A stretch of 50,708 nucleotides of DNA. It comes from Treponema sp. Lineage in GTDB: Bacteria; Spirochaetota; Spirochaetia; Treponematales; Breznakiellaceae. The notes below the pieces were generated by a model. The model did no database searches and had not been told where the DNA came from. It was given only the letters and a program-made list of their open reading frames with translations. A program made the position numbers and the translations under genes. Shown here piece by piece: positions 25,950 to 35,349 of the stretch. How positions within the stretch are numbered: position 1 is the stretch's first letter; each line of letters begins with the position of its first letter. The stretch is from contig WQWU01000011.1 of NCBI GenBank assembly GCA_009785215.1, positions 1-50,708 on the forward strand, in the 5' to 3' direction.

Positions 25950-26031
25950 ATTTGAAAACTTGTAATCGTGCAGCTATCGTGCAGCTATCGTGCAGTTATT
26001 TATGCAGAGACACGCTGGATTCGAAACTATG

Positions 26032-26352
26032 TTATACAGCGGGTCTGTTTTTCAGCTCCAGTTCCTTCTTTTCTATTTGTTCTTTTAAACTTGCAATTTC
26101 TTCCAGTATGGTTCTGAACTCAATAGCATCACGTTCAATTGTTTCCTGATTATGTTCAGTAAATGCGGCATAGGCTTCGCTTCCAAGTTTTGCAATCTGT
26201 TTTTGAGCCTGGTTTTCCAGTTGTTTAATATCCCACATAATTAAACCGCGTTCACCCAGATCCTGCGCCTTTGCGCCTGCTTTAACGGCAAAGTCTTTTG
26301 TCGCATCCCAGCCTTGTTCCAGTAAATCTTTCATTCTTTCGCTAAATGTCAT
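26032..26352 (-). CDS. Small coiled-coil protein of unknown function
   Basis: 106 residues from the ATG at 26352 (GAGG upstream; an in-frame ATG at 26376 lies in the hairpin region and has no ribosome site). It is soluble and largely helical. The first half (MTFSERMKDLLEQGWDATKDF) contains an Ala-rich amphipathic stretch. Residues 75-100 form a likely coiled coil (RTILEEIASLKEQIEKKELEL). The shape resembles small cytosolic or cell-envelope stress proteins, but I cannot place it in a family. It follows the phosphatase gene by 80 bp on the same strand. Confidence 0.65.
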   Translation of the reverse strand: MTFSERMKDLLEQGWDATKDFAVKAGAKAQDLGERGLIMWDIKQLENQAQKQIAKLGSEAYAAFTEHNQETIERDAIEFRTILEEIASLKEQIEKKELELKNRPAV

Positions 26353-26369
26353 TTTTAACCTCTCTTTAT

Positions 26370-26414
26370 GCCGCATGAGCGGCAGATTTAATCGAACGGC
26401 ACCGCGAAGCGGTG
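26370..26414. repeat. Two GC-rich hairpins between the phosphatase and coiled-coil genes
   Basis: GCCGC-ATGA-GCGGC at 26370-26383 and CACCGC-GAA-GCGGTG at 26400-26414. Neither has a T-run in the direction of the genes. They may process or stabilise the mRNA. The second has the same 6-3-6 form, with GAA loop, as the repeat units in the methyltransferase gene. Confidence 0.6.
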
Positions 26415-26432
26415 ACGTATTTCTCCTTCTTT

Positions 26433-29400
26433 TTATTTTCTTTTAATGCCTAAAATGGTTAAATCGTCGTACTGCTCGTCTTCCATAACATGAGTATAAT
26501 ACATATACGCTGGATTATCAGGGTTTTCTCTTGTAAAAGCGCAATAACGCCTGTACTGCAGGAAGTGATTCTTTAGGAATTCATCCACTTTTTTATCTAC
26601 CAATACGCGTGAATCCTCTCCTGCATTTTCCGGTTTGTAAATACGGAATATTTTTTCTACCGATACCATCGCCATAATTACATCTTCCGGCCGTCCTTCG
26701 CACGTAGAAAAATCGAACTGCAGTTCAGACGGGAATCCTGCATCTTCTTCCGGGTTGTGATATTTTTTAAGAGTGTATACTTCGCGTGCCATTACAGCAT
26801 TAATAATATCTTCGACCCTGTCAGGACCCATTTCTTCGTCTGCTTGTCCGCAAAGATGATTTTCGTGCGGCGTATCATTGGGGCCTTCTGTACAGAGAAT
26901 TTCCTTAAAGTTACCGTCACGGAATCTTCTTTTGCCTTCTTCGATACCGTCAGTATAGAGTAAAAGAATATCGCCTTTGTCAATCTGAACAGTCTGAACA
27001 CTGTAACCGCCGGTAGTCTCTATCATAAAGTTGGGAAGAACGCCGGTAGCAGGCGTCTGCGGAAGGGTAATAGTTTTTATTTTTCCTTCTGATACATCGT
27101 AGAAACGGACAATATTATCGCCGGCGTTGCAGAAGCGGACAATCCCGGTTGCAGAGTCAAAAAGGCAGAGAGTAAATGCCGCAAAGCGCCCCTTAAAACC
27201 AAGTGTTTCTATAAAGTCATTTATCTGATATACAACTTCTTCTATCTTCATTCCTTTTGCATTAGGTTTCCATTGTTTAAAATAGTTAAGGAACATTGTC
27301 GCTACCTGAATCATAATAAGAGCGGCAGGGATGCCTTTTCCGGCAACGTCGCATTTAATAATTGCATAGTAACGGCCGTCCAAATCCTTATAATCGAAAT
27401 AGTCTCCGGAAACGCCCTTTGCGCCTTCATAGTAGCCAAAGAAGTTAAGGTTCTGTGTTTTTTTAAACCCGCTTGACTGCTTGTTGCCGTGATTATCAAC
27501 TTCCAGCGGAATAAACTTCTTTTGTATTTCTTTACCGATACTCAAATCGGAAGCTGCAAGGGCTGCTTTAACAAGACCCTGAGTCATGTCATTAATTGTA
27601 TTGCCTAGAATTGCTATTTCGTCCTGGGTGGCAATTGCTATATCCATTCCTGCGAGTTTTGCTTTGTCATCGGTATCACGGATTATCTCGATATGTTTTA
27701 CCAGTTTTTTTATCGGGCGGATAATCAAAGTAGAGAAAATAAAAGCTGCAACAATTCCGATTGCCATTACAGCTAACGCAACGATACCGATTGTAAGCAG
27801 GATCGTAATCTGCCCCTGATAGATTCTTTCTATAATTGAATCAAGCGAAACTTCCAGACGGATTAATCCGCGGTAGAAATTATCATCTGCGCCAAGACGG
27901 TACATTATAGGTTTATAGAAAATATATGTTCTGTCGCTGGAGATACTGTCTATGGAAAAATGCGGATAAGATCCGGCTTCGCCTGCAATATCTGCAAGCA
28001 GTTCATTTAGTTTTACTTCCAGTGAATGAATTGTTACCTGAATATCATTTCTGCGTCTTTCGCCTTCTGCAGTAGTATCAAGCGCCCATCTAAGTCCTTC
28101 TTCGTACAGGTCTCTTATGCTTCTGGAAAGATCACCTGCAGTTTCCTGCGCGAGGCGGTTTAATTCTGCGGCAATTTCATTGTAAAACGGACTTAGGTTA
28201 TCGGAAATACGGGATATACCGCGCCGTAATTCTGCAGTATCAAGTTTTGATTCTATGTCTGGATCGTTAGATGACCATACATGATCTGTATGAATCGAAT
28301 CAATGCCGTAACCTGTGATAGTTATATATTTGGCTTCCGGAAGAGCAGAAGACTGAGCGGGAAGATACATTAAATCCAATGCGCCGCTTTCTCCTCTTGT
28401 CCGGATTGCAACCGGTAAATGTGTTCTAGTGCTGGAAGAAATTCCTTCCAGAAGAACCTTGGAACGTTCCCACAAACTTTCCAGCAATGTTCTTTGCTGT
28501 GTATTTGTCATAATTATATACATAGGCGTAGAGATCATTATTACTACAAGAAGAATAAGTCCAATTGTAAAAGATGCAAACTTGAAGCGTAAGCCCTTTC
28601 CTTTCCTTTGTATTTGTACGAATTTTTGTTTCTTTTCCATCGGCATAAAATCTCCTGTAAGAATAGCAAGCGCTTCCTGTTTTACTAACGCGCCCTCTGT
28701 TATTATTCCGCCTATACCCCTAATTACAGTTATCATTCCAAGTGAACATAATAAAATTAATAATACTGCAAGTGCAATTACCGGATTAAATGTCAGCCAG
28801 TTATAACTTTGAACCGTCCATGACGATCTCCACTCTCTGGAAAAATCGCCGAACTTTACAGTTCCTGTTCTGGAAACTGAAATAAGCGAATTGGCAGTAT
28901 ACCATCCTCTGCCGGAATGATTTAATCTGATACGGTATTCGCCTTCTTCTATATTGTCAAAAACCAAGCCGCTTATTTCCCTGTCCGATTGAATTAGAAA
29001 CTGGCTTGTGTTCTGTTCCTGTCCGTCTTCTTTCTGCAGAGAAATTGATGTTACCTGGCCGCCTGTAGAAAAGCCGCGTCCGATTATTCTGATAGATAAA
29101 ATTCCCTGTTCATCCTGCTGTGCATTTACATAACTGACACTTGTATATGGAATAAATTTATTTGTTCTAAAAGTAATACTGGAAGGCGGGCCTATATTTC
29201 CGGCTGAATCGATGGCAGAAACAGAAAATGCCCAGTTGCCGTTATCCTGATTTGTAAAGTTAACGGAGTTTCTTGTTCCCATAATATTGGTAGGAACAGG
29301 ATTTAAATTGGCATTTTCATTAGCGCCAAGGAATTGCAGATTCCATGAATAACCTGCAACATACGGATCTGCAGATGGCTGCCATAACACATCAAAAGTA

Positions 29401-30980
29401 TTGGACAGCAAAAATCCGCGTTCATCAAGTTCAGGCGGAATTATTGTCAGTGCAGGCGGAGGAGTGTTTTTTCTGTAATACACTGCTGTAGCGGGTTCTG
29501 ACCAGTTTCCGGCATAGTCCAAAGCGCGGACTTTAAAAAACCATTCGCCGTCTTCAGATGCATTATGTTCCAGATTCAGATTAGAAGTATTCCCAATGTT
29601 AAAAAGCATTACATCTTTCGGCGGTTCTGTTTTTTCGTCGCGGCTCCAGCTCCACGAAAACCCGCGAATACCGGAAGTATCATAGGGAATATTCCATGTA
29701 ACACGCGGTCTTTCTGTTCTTCCGGCTCTGCCGGGAATAAAATTCTGTGCAGTTATTCTTGGACTGTCTACAGTGGAATCCGGCGCAAGCATGTAGATCC
29801 GCCCTGTATTCCGTACATTGGCCTGCCAGAATACATATGTATTACCCTGGCTTACAATTGGTCTTGCAAAAGAAGCGTCTGCGGAAGTGCCTGAAAGCGC
29901 ATGGTTTTCCCAGTCAAAATCGCCGCGATGCGCCAGAAAAATTTGATTTATACCTCTGCGGTTGTCGAACCATACAACAGCAGGATTATTATTGGAAAGA
30001 AAACCAATTGGGTTCTGGCAATATGCCTCCTGGCTATTTACGCGTTCTACTCTGCCTGTTATATTTCCCTGCTGATCAATTGTTGCGCAGTAGATCTGCG
30101 GCGTTTGCTGTGTAAAGCGCCGTTCCCAGACCAGAAATAAATTATTGCCCCGTCTTGAAAGGTGCGGACGCTGATTATCAAAACTATTGGCATGAGATTG
30201 AGTATTTGTAACAGGATCATTAAAAGTAGTAAAACGCCTTGCCTGCGACCATGATCTGCCGCCGTCATCACTTGTTTTTATAAAAAGCTGAAAAGTAGAA
30301 AGCGATTCTGTACCCATTATTAGTGACTGAAAAATTACTATATCTCTGCGTCCTATACTTGCATGAGTAGGCAGAAAGTTTAAAGAAAGAGAGCTTTCCG
30401 GCGTAAAGAATTCAAAAGGAGACCAGTTTTCTCCGTTATCTGAACGTGAGTAATAAATGGAAAGCGCCTGCCCCCGTCCTCTTGTAACAAAAAGAAGAAA
30501 TCCGCCGTCTGCACGTACAAACAAACGCGGAGCAACAGAATTTTCCGCTCCTAAATTTAACAAACGCCGGGAAAAAGTTCTGCCCCTGTCCGAAGATATA
30601 AGAATCTCTGTTTGAGCGCTTCCTGCGGCTGCGGCAATTACTATCCTGTCTCTATTGTCTATTACCATGCTAAGGATAGATGGTTCTGTTCCAAGAAACG
30701 AATAAGGCCCTGCAACGATTCCTCTTTGCTGCCAGCTGCCGCTGCCTTCTTTAACAGCCAGGTTAATATTGATAATTCCGCCGGCAGAAGCATTCGAATC
30801 TGAGTTAGGTATTACTTCCTGCCACGCAACAACAGAAAAATTATTTGAGTGTGCGCTTATCGGGAATTGTCCGGATCTTGCAGAAAATAGTTCCGGCGCT
30901 TCCCAGAAAAACTCCTGTGCCTGAACAGGAATAATAATGAATAAACATATAATTAAAGGAAATATATTTTTGTTAATCAT
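26433..30980 (-). CDS. Membrane sensor SpoIIE/PP2C-type serine phosphatase with Asp-box ectodomain
   Basis: 1515 residues. Signal peptide (1-21). A large extracytoplasmic part has at least three Asp-box/BNR repeats (SSDRGRTFS, SRSDNGENWS, SDDGGRSWS), suggesting a beta-propeller, then fibronectin-like segments. Spans lie near 733-757 and 803-826, with a second extracytoplasmic sensor, a span near 1057-1086, HAMP (about 1085-1135) and a SpoIIE-type phosphatase from about 1157 (VSGDYFDYKDLDGRYYAIIKCDVAGKGIPAALIM, LLLYTDGIEEG, DDLTILGIK). Such proteins dephosphorylate anti-anti-sigma (STAS) partners. Its ATG overlaps the stop of the 30977 gene by 4 bases. The ligand is unknown; the propeller could bind glycan or protein. 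Confidence 0.88.
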   Translation of the reverse strand: MINKNIFPLIICLFIIIPVQAQEFFWEAPELFSARSGQFPISAHSNNFSVVAWQEVIPNSDSNASAGGIININLAVKEGSGSWQQRGIVAGPYSFLGTEPSILSMVIDNRDRIVIAAAAGSAQTEILISSDRGRTFSRRLLNLGAENSVAPRLFVRADGGFLLFVTRGRGQALSIYYSRSDNGENWSPFEFFTPESSLSLNFLPTHASIGRRDIVIFQSLIMGTESLSTFQLFIKTSDDGGRSWSQARRFTTFNDPVTNTQSHANSFDNQRPHLSRRGNNLFLVWERRFTQQTPQIYCATIDQQGNITGRVERVNSQEAYCQNPIGFLSNNNPAVVWFDNRRGINQIFLAHRGDFDWENHALSGTSADASFARPIVSQGNTYVFWQANVRNTGRIYMLAPDSTVDSPRITAQNFIPGRAGRTERPRVTWNIPYDTSGIRGFSWSWSRDEKTEPPKDVMLFNIGNTSNLNLEHNASEDGEWFFKVRALDYAGNWSEPATAVYYRKNTPPPALTIIPPELDERGFLLSNTFDVLWQPSADPYVAGYSWNLQFLGANENANLNPVPTNIMGTRNSVNFTNQDNGNWAFSVSAIDSAGNIGPPSSITFRTNKFIPYTSVSYVNAQQDEQGILSIRIIGRGFSTGGQVTSISLQKEDGQEQNTSQFLIQSDREISGLVFDNIEEGEYRIRLNHSGRGWYTANSLISVSRTGTVKFGDFSREWRSSWTVQSYNWLTFNPVIALAVLLILLCSLGMITVIRGIGGIITEGALVKQEALAILTGDFMPMEKKQKFVQIQRKGKGLRFKFASFTIGLILLVVIMISTPMYIIMTNTQQRTLLESLWERSKVLLEGISSSTRTHLPVAIRTRGESGALDLMYLPAQSSALPEAKYITITGYGIDSIHTDHVWSSNDPDIESKLDTAELRRGISRISDNLSPFYNEIAAELNRLAQETAGDLSRSIRDLYEEGLRWALDTTAEGERRRNDIQVTIHSLEVKLNELLADIAGEAGSYPHFSIDSISSDRTYIFYKPIMYRLGADDNFYRGLIRLEVSLDSIIERIYQGQITILLTIGIVALAVMAIGIVAAFIFSTLIIRPIKKLVKHIEIIRDTDDKAKLAGMDIAIATQDEIAILGNTINDMTQGLVKAALAASDLSIGKEIQKKFIPLEVDNHGNKQSSGFKKTQNLNFFGYYEGAKGVSGDYFDYKDLDGRYYAIIKCDVAGKGIPAALIMIQVATMFLNYFKQWKPNAKGMKIEEVVYQINDFIETLGFKGRFAAFTLCLFDSATGIVRFCNAGDNIVRFYDVSEGKIKTITLPQTPATGVLPNFMIETTGGYSVQTVQIDKGDILLLYTDGIEEGKRRFRDGNFKEILCTEGPNDTPHENHLCGQADEEMGPDRVEDIINAVMAREVYTLKKYHNPEEDAGFPSELQFDFSTCEGRPEDVIMAMVSVEKIFRIYKPENAGEDSRVLVDKKVDEFLKNHFLQYRRYCAFTRENPDNPAYMYYTHVMEDEQYDDLTILGIKRK

Positions 30981-33967
30981 AATAACGTCGCTATCCTTCG
31001 CTGTAGTTCTACAACCTTGGTTACGTTACGGTTGTTTGGGTTCTGTAACAGCCTTTCTACAAGAGCGTATGCTACAAGATTATTGCCTGCCTGCAGTTCG
31101 CGTAACGCACGCTGATAACTTGCTTCGTCTTCAAGCGTAAGAGTAACGCCTCCAGGGTTATTCATTCTTGTATTTAATTGGTCTCTTAAACGCGGTGCAT
31201 CCTGATTTTCGCGGTTTAATGATATAGCCCTGTTTAACTGAGTCATGGCAATCGGGTATTGCGCAGTATTATTGCTGTCTATAATTCTTCTTGCAGCAGC
31301 AGTAAGATCTCTTGACTCTGCGACATCTGCAGGATTAGGAGGCGGCGGCCGAACGCCAATATCAATTTCTGCCTGATTTACAATAGCTCTCATATTTGGA
31401 TATCTGGGATTAATTTCCGCCAGGTTTAAAAGATCGGCAAATGCTTCCATGGAACGCGCTCTTGTTCCTGCCTGTGCAGTTCTTAACCGCTGTTCAAATG
31501 ATGAGTTAAAAGATACAGGATCCAAAAACTGTTCTATTCTAAGTTCCAGAAGCCCAGCTTCCTGATTTATCGGGAACATTAATCTAACTTCTCTTGTCAG
31601 CTGACGGGCTTCTTCAAACCTTGCAATGCCCTGTGTGCGCTGTCCGGAATTTACCAAACGTACGCCGTCATCATAGTTTCTCTGCGCCTGGCTAAGAAGC
31701 TGGCTCATTTCCGGGTATAGAGGAGCAGTAGGCGGAATAACCCTTCCCGATGTTGCCGACAAAGCTGTGCGTACAAGATTTAACCAGTATACAACTTCTT
31801 CGTTTTCTTCATGCTGATTAACAATACGCCAGCTGTTTCTGGCTCTTATAAGATTGTCTTCTGCCTGATTAAAGTTTCCTGCAAAGTACTGAGTGCGTGC
31901 ATTGTTTACCAAATTTCTAACTTCTGCAATAATTGCTTCGCCGCGTGCAGTACCTATTGCATTACTTAAAGTGATTAATTGGTTGTCATGCATATCGCGT
32001 ACAGAAGCGGACTCCTGAATATCCAATGATTCGCTGAGCCTGCGCGATGCCATTCCAATTCTGTCAATTGCTGTATCATAATCGCGTCTTTGGAAAGCAG
32101 CCTGAGCTTCCCTGAAAAGACGTTCACCTTCCTGCCTGTATGACTCTGCCTGCATTGAACGGCTGCGTGCAGTTTCTGCAAGCGCCATTCCCTGTGTGCG
32201 GACATCGTTTAATTCGTTAACAACAGATTGATGACTTCTACGGGTTGCAGAAATTTCCGGAATTGCAATAGTAACAGGCGATTCCTGACTGTATTGATCC
32301 AATACGGCATTTCCTGTTTGAATATCAGTTGTTACATTATTAAGCATTGAAGTAAGTTCTGCCAATGCTTCTGCCGGATAGCGGTTTTCATCGCTCAGGA
32401 AATTTCTGCCTCTTTCCAATTGAGCTTTTCTGTCAACTAAATTGTTTGCAAGATTTCTGTGCGCAATGACATAAAATCTTTGCGAAGATCTCTGTTCTTC
32501 TGCAATATAGAATGTATGTATATTTTCTACAGCTCTTACAGCGTTTAAAACATGCATAACATTATGATGTCTGTTAAGATCAGTATGAACCTGATTTCCT
32601 CTTGTGATTATATCAGAAATGGAACGCTGTGCTGCAGTGATATTAACCCTTGTCTGCTGTTCAATTGCCAATGCCTGAACTGTAGTAATGCTTCCATCCT
32701 GAAATCTTGCCATAACAGTTTCATCAATATTGTAACGTGAAGAAATGGCAGAAGCCTGCACAAGAACATTGTTTGCTTCGCTTAATGCTCTTATCTCCAT
32801 AAACTTTGGAATATCAATATTTAAAACAGTGCTTCCGTAAAGTGTTGTTGTCTGCTGGTTTGCACTTTCGTATAACTGTCTGTGTTTATCAAAATAAAAT
32901 GGAGTAAGGTTAACATAATATTCCATGCCGTTCAAAGTTGATAAAACAGACGAAAAATTTCTTGAACCAATTGATGTTAGAGCAGTTTGATTTGACCTAA
33001 CCAGAACCTGCGTAATTGCGGTTATAACAGCGCCGATGGAATTTTCCCAGTAATTGTCAAAAGCGCCCAGCATTCCTTCGCTTGCCAATGCGGCAGGATC
33101 ATTTAAAGAACCGCGGATAATAATCGATAAAAATGAAAGATGATTACGGTCGCCCATTTCTGGGCTGGTTTGTCTGATGCCGTTTAAAATTCTGTTAAAA
33201 CTGTTAAACGAAACATATAACCCCTGTTTTTGCGCAATAAATCTATCCATTGCAGAGTTAAGCCTTGTTGTAATTTCCGGAATCCTTGCCGTTTCTCCTG
33301 CATTCACAGCACGTATCATTTCTGCCGAGATGCTGCCCATCTGCGAGCTTATCTGCTGGAAAGACGAAAGCATGGAATTTATTCTTTGTGTTTCCCGTAT
33401 GACTTCATTGTTTACCGCATCTGTAAAACCAGCGGCAAAAAATTCATCCCGCATAAAGGTCATACCCTCTGCATAAATTTGAAGCGCGGCAAAACTTTCG
33501 CCCCTTTCAAGCTGGGCGCGGCCTCTTTCCAGGATTCGCCGCAGTAAAGCTCTGTTTACGTTAAACTGTGCAATCTCCCTTGTCCGCGCTACAAAGTTTA
33601 CAAGAAGCGGACTGTCTTCATGTTCCAGAGTATAAAGATGTCTGGATAATTCCAGGATTCTGGGGTCATTTTCAGGTTCATCCATCAATGTTTGAACGAG
33701 CAGATCTGCAGTACGGTTAAATTCATCGCGTATCTGGTATATCCGGCGGAATCTCTGCTGAGCCTGGTCAAATTTGTCGGGGTTACGTCTTGCAAACTCG
33801 GTTAATATTTGTATAGCTTCATCATGGCGCAGTTCATTTATAAGCTGGTCTGCCCTGGCCAGATCTGCTTCTTCTTTGCCTCCGCCGCCGAAAGCCGGAG
33901 CTGCAGCAGCGAGCATTAAAACCGAGAAAAAGCTAAAAATGGTTAACCTGCGGGCAAATTTCGCCAT
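30977..33967 (-). CDS. Long exported helical-repeat protein, partner of the phosphatase
   Basis: 996 residues. A hydrophobic N-terminal signal (LTIFSFFSVLMLAAAAPAFG) is followed by a charged mature protein with TPR-like repeats, for example ADQLINELRHDEAIQILTEFARRNP near the start and FREAQAAFQRRDYDTAIDRIG, QYFAGNFNQAEDNLIRARNSW and GIARFEEARQLTREV in the second half. There is no cysteine for a lipobox. I do not recognise a named family. It is followed by the SpoIIE-type phosphatase with a 4-base overlap, so a periplasmic partner or ligand for that sensor is a fair guess. Start taken at the ATG at 33967; an ATG at 33973 is possible. No Shine-Dalgarno site is seen. Confidence 0.75.
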   Translation of the reverse strand: MAKFARRLTIFSFFSVLMLAAAAPAFGGGGKEEADLARADQLINELRHDEAIQILTEFARRNPDKFDQAQQRFRRIYQIRDEFNRTADLLVQTLMDEPENDPRILELSRHLYTLEHEDSPLLVNFVARTREIAQFNVNRALLRRILERGRAQLERGESFAALQIYAEGMTFMRDEFFAAGFTDAVNNEVIRETQRINSMLSSFQQISSQMGSISAEMIRAVNAGETARIPEITTRLNSAMDRFIAQKQGLYVSFNSFNRILNGIRQTSPEMGDRNHLSFLSIIIRGSLNDPAALASEGMLGAFDNYWENSIGAVITAITQVLVRSNQTALTSIGSRNFSSVLSTLNGMEYYVNLTPFYFDKHRQLYESANQQTTTLYGSTVLNIDIPKFMEIRALSEANNVLVQASAISSRYNIDETVMARFQDGSITTVQALAIEQQTRVNITAAQRSISDIITRGNQVHTDLNRHHNVMHVLNAVRAVENIHTFYIAEEQRSSQRFYVIAHRNLANNLVDRKAQLERGRNFLSDENRYPAEALAELTSMLNNVTTDIQTGNAVLDQYSQESPVTIAIPEISATRRSHQSVVNELNDVRTQGMALAETARSRSMQAESYRQEGERLFREAQAAFQRRDYDTAIDRIGMASRRLSESLDIQESASVRDMHDNQLITLSNAIGTARGEAIIAEVRNLVNNARTQYFAGNFNQAEDNLIRARNSWRIVNQHEENEEVVYWLNLVRTALSATSGRVIPPTAPLYPEMSQLLSQAQRNYDDGVRLVNSGQRTQGIARFEEARQLTREVRLMFPINQEAGLLELRIEQFLDPVSFNSSFEQRLRTAQAGTRARSMEAFADLLNLAEINPRYPNMRAIVNQAEIDIGVRPPPPNPADVAESRDLTAAARRIIDSNNTAQYPIAMTQLNRAISLNRENQDAPRLRDQLNTRMNNPGGVTLTLEDEASYQRALRELQAGNNLVAYALVERLLQNPNNRNVTKVVELQRRIATLL

Positions 33968-34055
33968 TATCATTACTATAATATATTATCGTAACTTTCC
34001 TCAAAATCCTTCAGGTATACTGTTTTTTTTGAAAATTCCGATATATACTGTAAGT

Positions 34056-35336
34056 ATGAAAGGCAGATTGGCGGCAATTTTTGCTGTTTTCCTGGTATTA
34101 TTTTCTCTCATGTCCATTTGGGCTTCCGATGGTCATAGTGTGTACGGAAATGCCGCCGATTATTTAAATAATATTTATGGAATCGATAATAATGCCGGTT
34201 TAACAGCCTTTCCTGTGTTAAATATCCCCATGGGCGGGCAGGCCGAGGGCATGGCAGGAGCTTTTTCTGCAATTTCCAGCGATATTTCTTTTCTGGAGTT
34301 TAACCCGGCAGGTTCATCAATGCTGGAAAAAACCGAACTTGCCTTTTTTCATAATAACTGGATAGCCGATACAAAAATTGAAAGCGCAGCTTATGCTACA
34401 CGTTTTGGAAATCTGGGAGTAGCGGCAGGTTTAAAATGGCTTTATCTGCCTTTTACCGAATACAATTATTATGCCGAAAGAGTTTCCAGCGGTTATTATT
34501 CCGAAGGTGTAGCGATACTAAACACATCTTATAATTTCCTTTCCGGATATTATTTTTCCGGTATTTCCTTTGGAGTTAATTTAAAAGGCGCTTTTCGCAT
34601 AATGCCCGACTATACAGATAACAGCGATATTGTAATTAAAGGATCAGGCCTTTCTCAATCTGCTGTTATGGCGATGGCGGACGTAGGTTTTTTAACACGG
34701 TTTAACATGTTTAAAACATATCAGGCAAGGGAAAAAAATGCATCTGCCGCGCTTGTTATAAGAAATCTTGGCCCTCCTTCCATGGATGAGCCGCTTCCTA
34801 CTGTTGCAAGCGCCGGATTCTCCTACAAACCTATACGCCCTGTTACGCTTGCCCTCGATTTTTTTGTTCCGTTAAATTTGATAGATATCGAACTTTCTGA
34901 ACTGCCATACGGCGCTTTTGGTCTGTCTGTAAATGTAACGGATTTTCTGGCAATGCGCACAGGTCTCATGGTTAAACCAGGAAGCAGCCGCCTTACTGTC
35001 GGCAGTGCAGTTAATCTTGAAAACATTTCGTTAGATGTAAATTATACCATGGATTTTCTTACCCAATTACAGCCTCTTAACAGAGTCAGCCTGGCAGTAC
35101 GTTTAAATCTTGGAGATCGCGGCAGAAAGTTAATATCAGATAAGGTAGATGAATTATATCTTCTTGGTCTGGATGCATATTCGCGCGGAAATCTTGAAGA
35201 TGCCAGATTATGCTGGGAAGAAGCTCTGCGAATCGATTCCAGATTTGATCCTGCAAAAGAAAGCCTTGCCATGCTGGAAGACAGGGAAGGACTTACCGAA
35301 CGTGTAGAAAATCTTTACCGCCTGGATGTTTTTTAA
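34056..35336 (+). CDS. UPF0164-family FadL-like outer-membrane protein
   Basis: 426 residues. A signal peptide of about 24 residues (IFAVFLVLFSLMSIWAS) precedes a beta-rich region: PMGGQAEGMAGAFSAISSDISFLEFNPAGSSML is the marker of this treponemal family and of FadL/PorV-type barrels. Residues 30-355 look like a barrel with alternating hydrophobic strands. The last 60 residues contain a TPR-like helix pair (LGLDAYSRGNLEDARLCWEEAL). The probable role is an outer-membrane channel for hydrophobic compounds or secretion. There is no ribosome site; TATACT lies exactly six bases before the ATG. An upstream in-frame extension to 33774 is rejected because it runs through the divergent gene. Confidence 0.82.
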   Translation: MKGRLAAIFAVFLVLFSLMSIWASDGHSVYGNAADYLNNIYGIDNNAGLTAFPVLNIPMGGQAEGMAGAFSAISSDISFLEFNPAGSSMLEKTELAFFHNNWIADTKIESAAYATRFGNLGVAAGLKWLYLPFTEYNYYAERVSSGYYSEGVAILNTSYNFLSGYYFSGISFGVNLKGAFRIMPDYTDNSDIVIKGSGLSQSAVMAMADVGFLTRFNMFKTYQAREKNASAALVIRNLGPPSMDEPLPTVASAGFSYKPIRPVTLALDFFVPLNLIDIELSELPYGAFGLSVNVTDFLAMRTGLMVKPGSSRLTVGSAVNLENISLDVNYTMDFLTQLQPLNRVSLAVRLNLGDRGRKLISDKVDELYLLGLDAYSRGNLEDARLCWEEALRIDSRFDPAKESLAMLEDREGLTERVENLYRLDVF

Positions 35337-35349
35337 TATCTTTACTGTT

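Larger units (their letters stand above)
25690..26028. repeat. Repeated tRNA T-arm/3'-end sequences, two direct and two inverted
   Basis: The last 18 bases of tRNA-Lys, CGAATCCAGCGCGGCTCA (25690-25707), recur exactly at 25880-25897. The inverted T-arm-like sequence GCTGGATTCGAAACT occurs at 25755-25769 and again at 26014-26028. Such duplication of a tRNA 3' end resembles att-site scars left by integrative elements; no integrase is present. An 11-bp unit TCGTGCAGCTA is also tandemly repeated about three times at 25966-25998. Confidence 0.75.

Noticed and set aside
25966..25998. Three tandem 11-bp units as a possible CRISPR or iteron array
   Set aside because: Units are adjacent without spacers, too few and too short for CRISPR, and there is no replication gene nearby.
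33774..34055. N-terminal extension of the UPF0164 gene
   Set aside because: It lies antisense inside the divergent gene; the signal peptide starts at the ATG at 34056.
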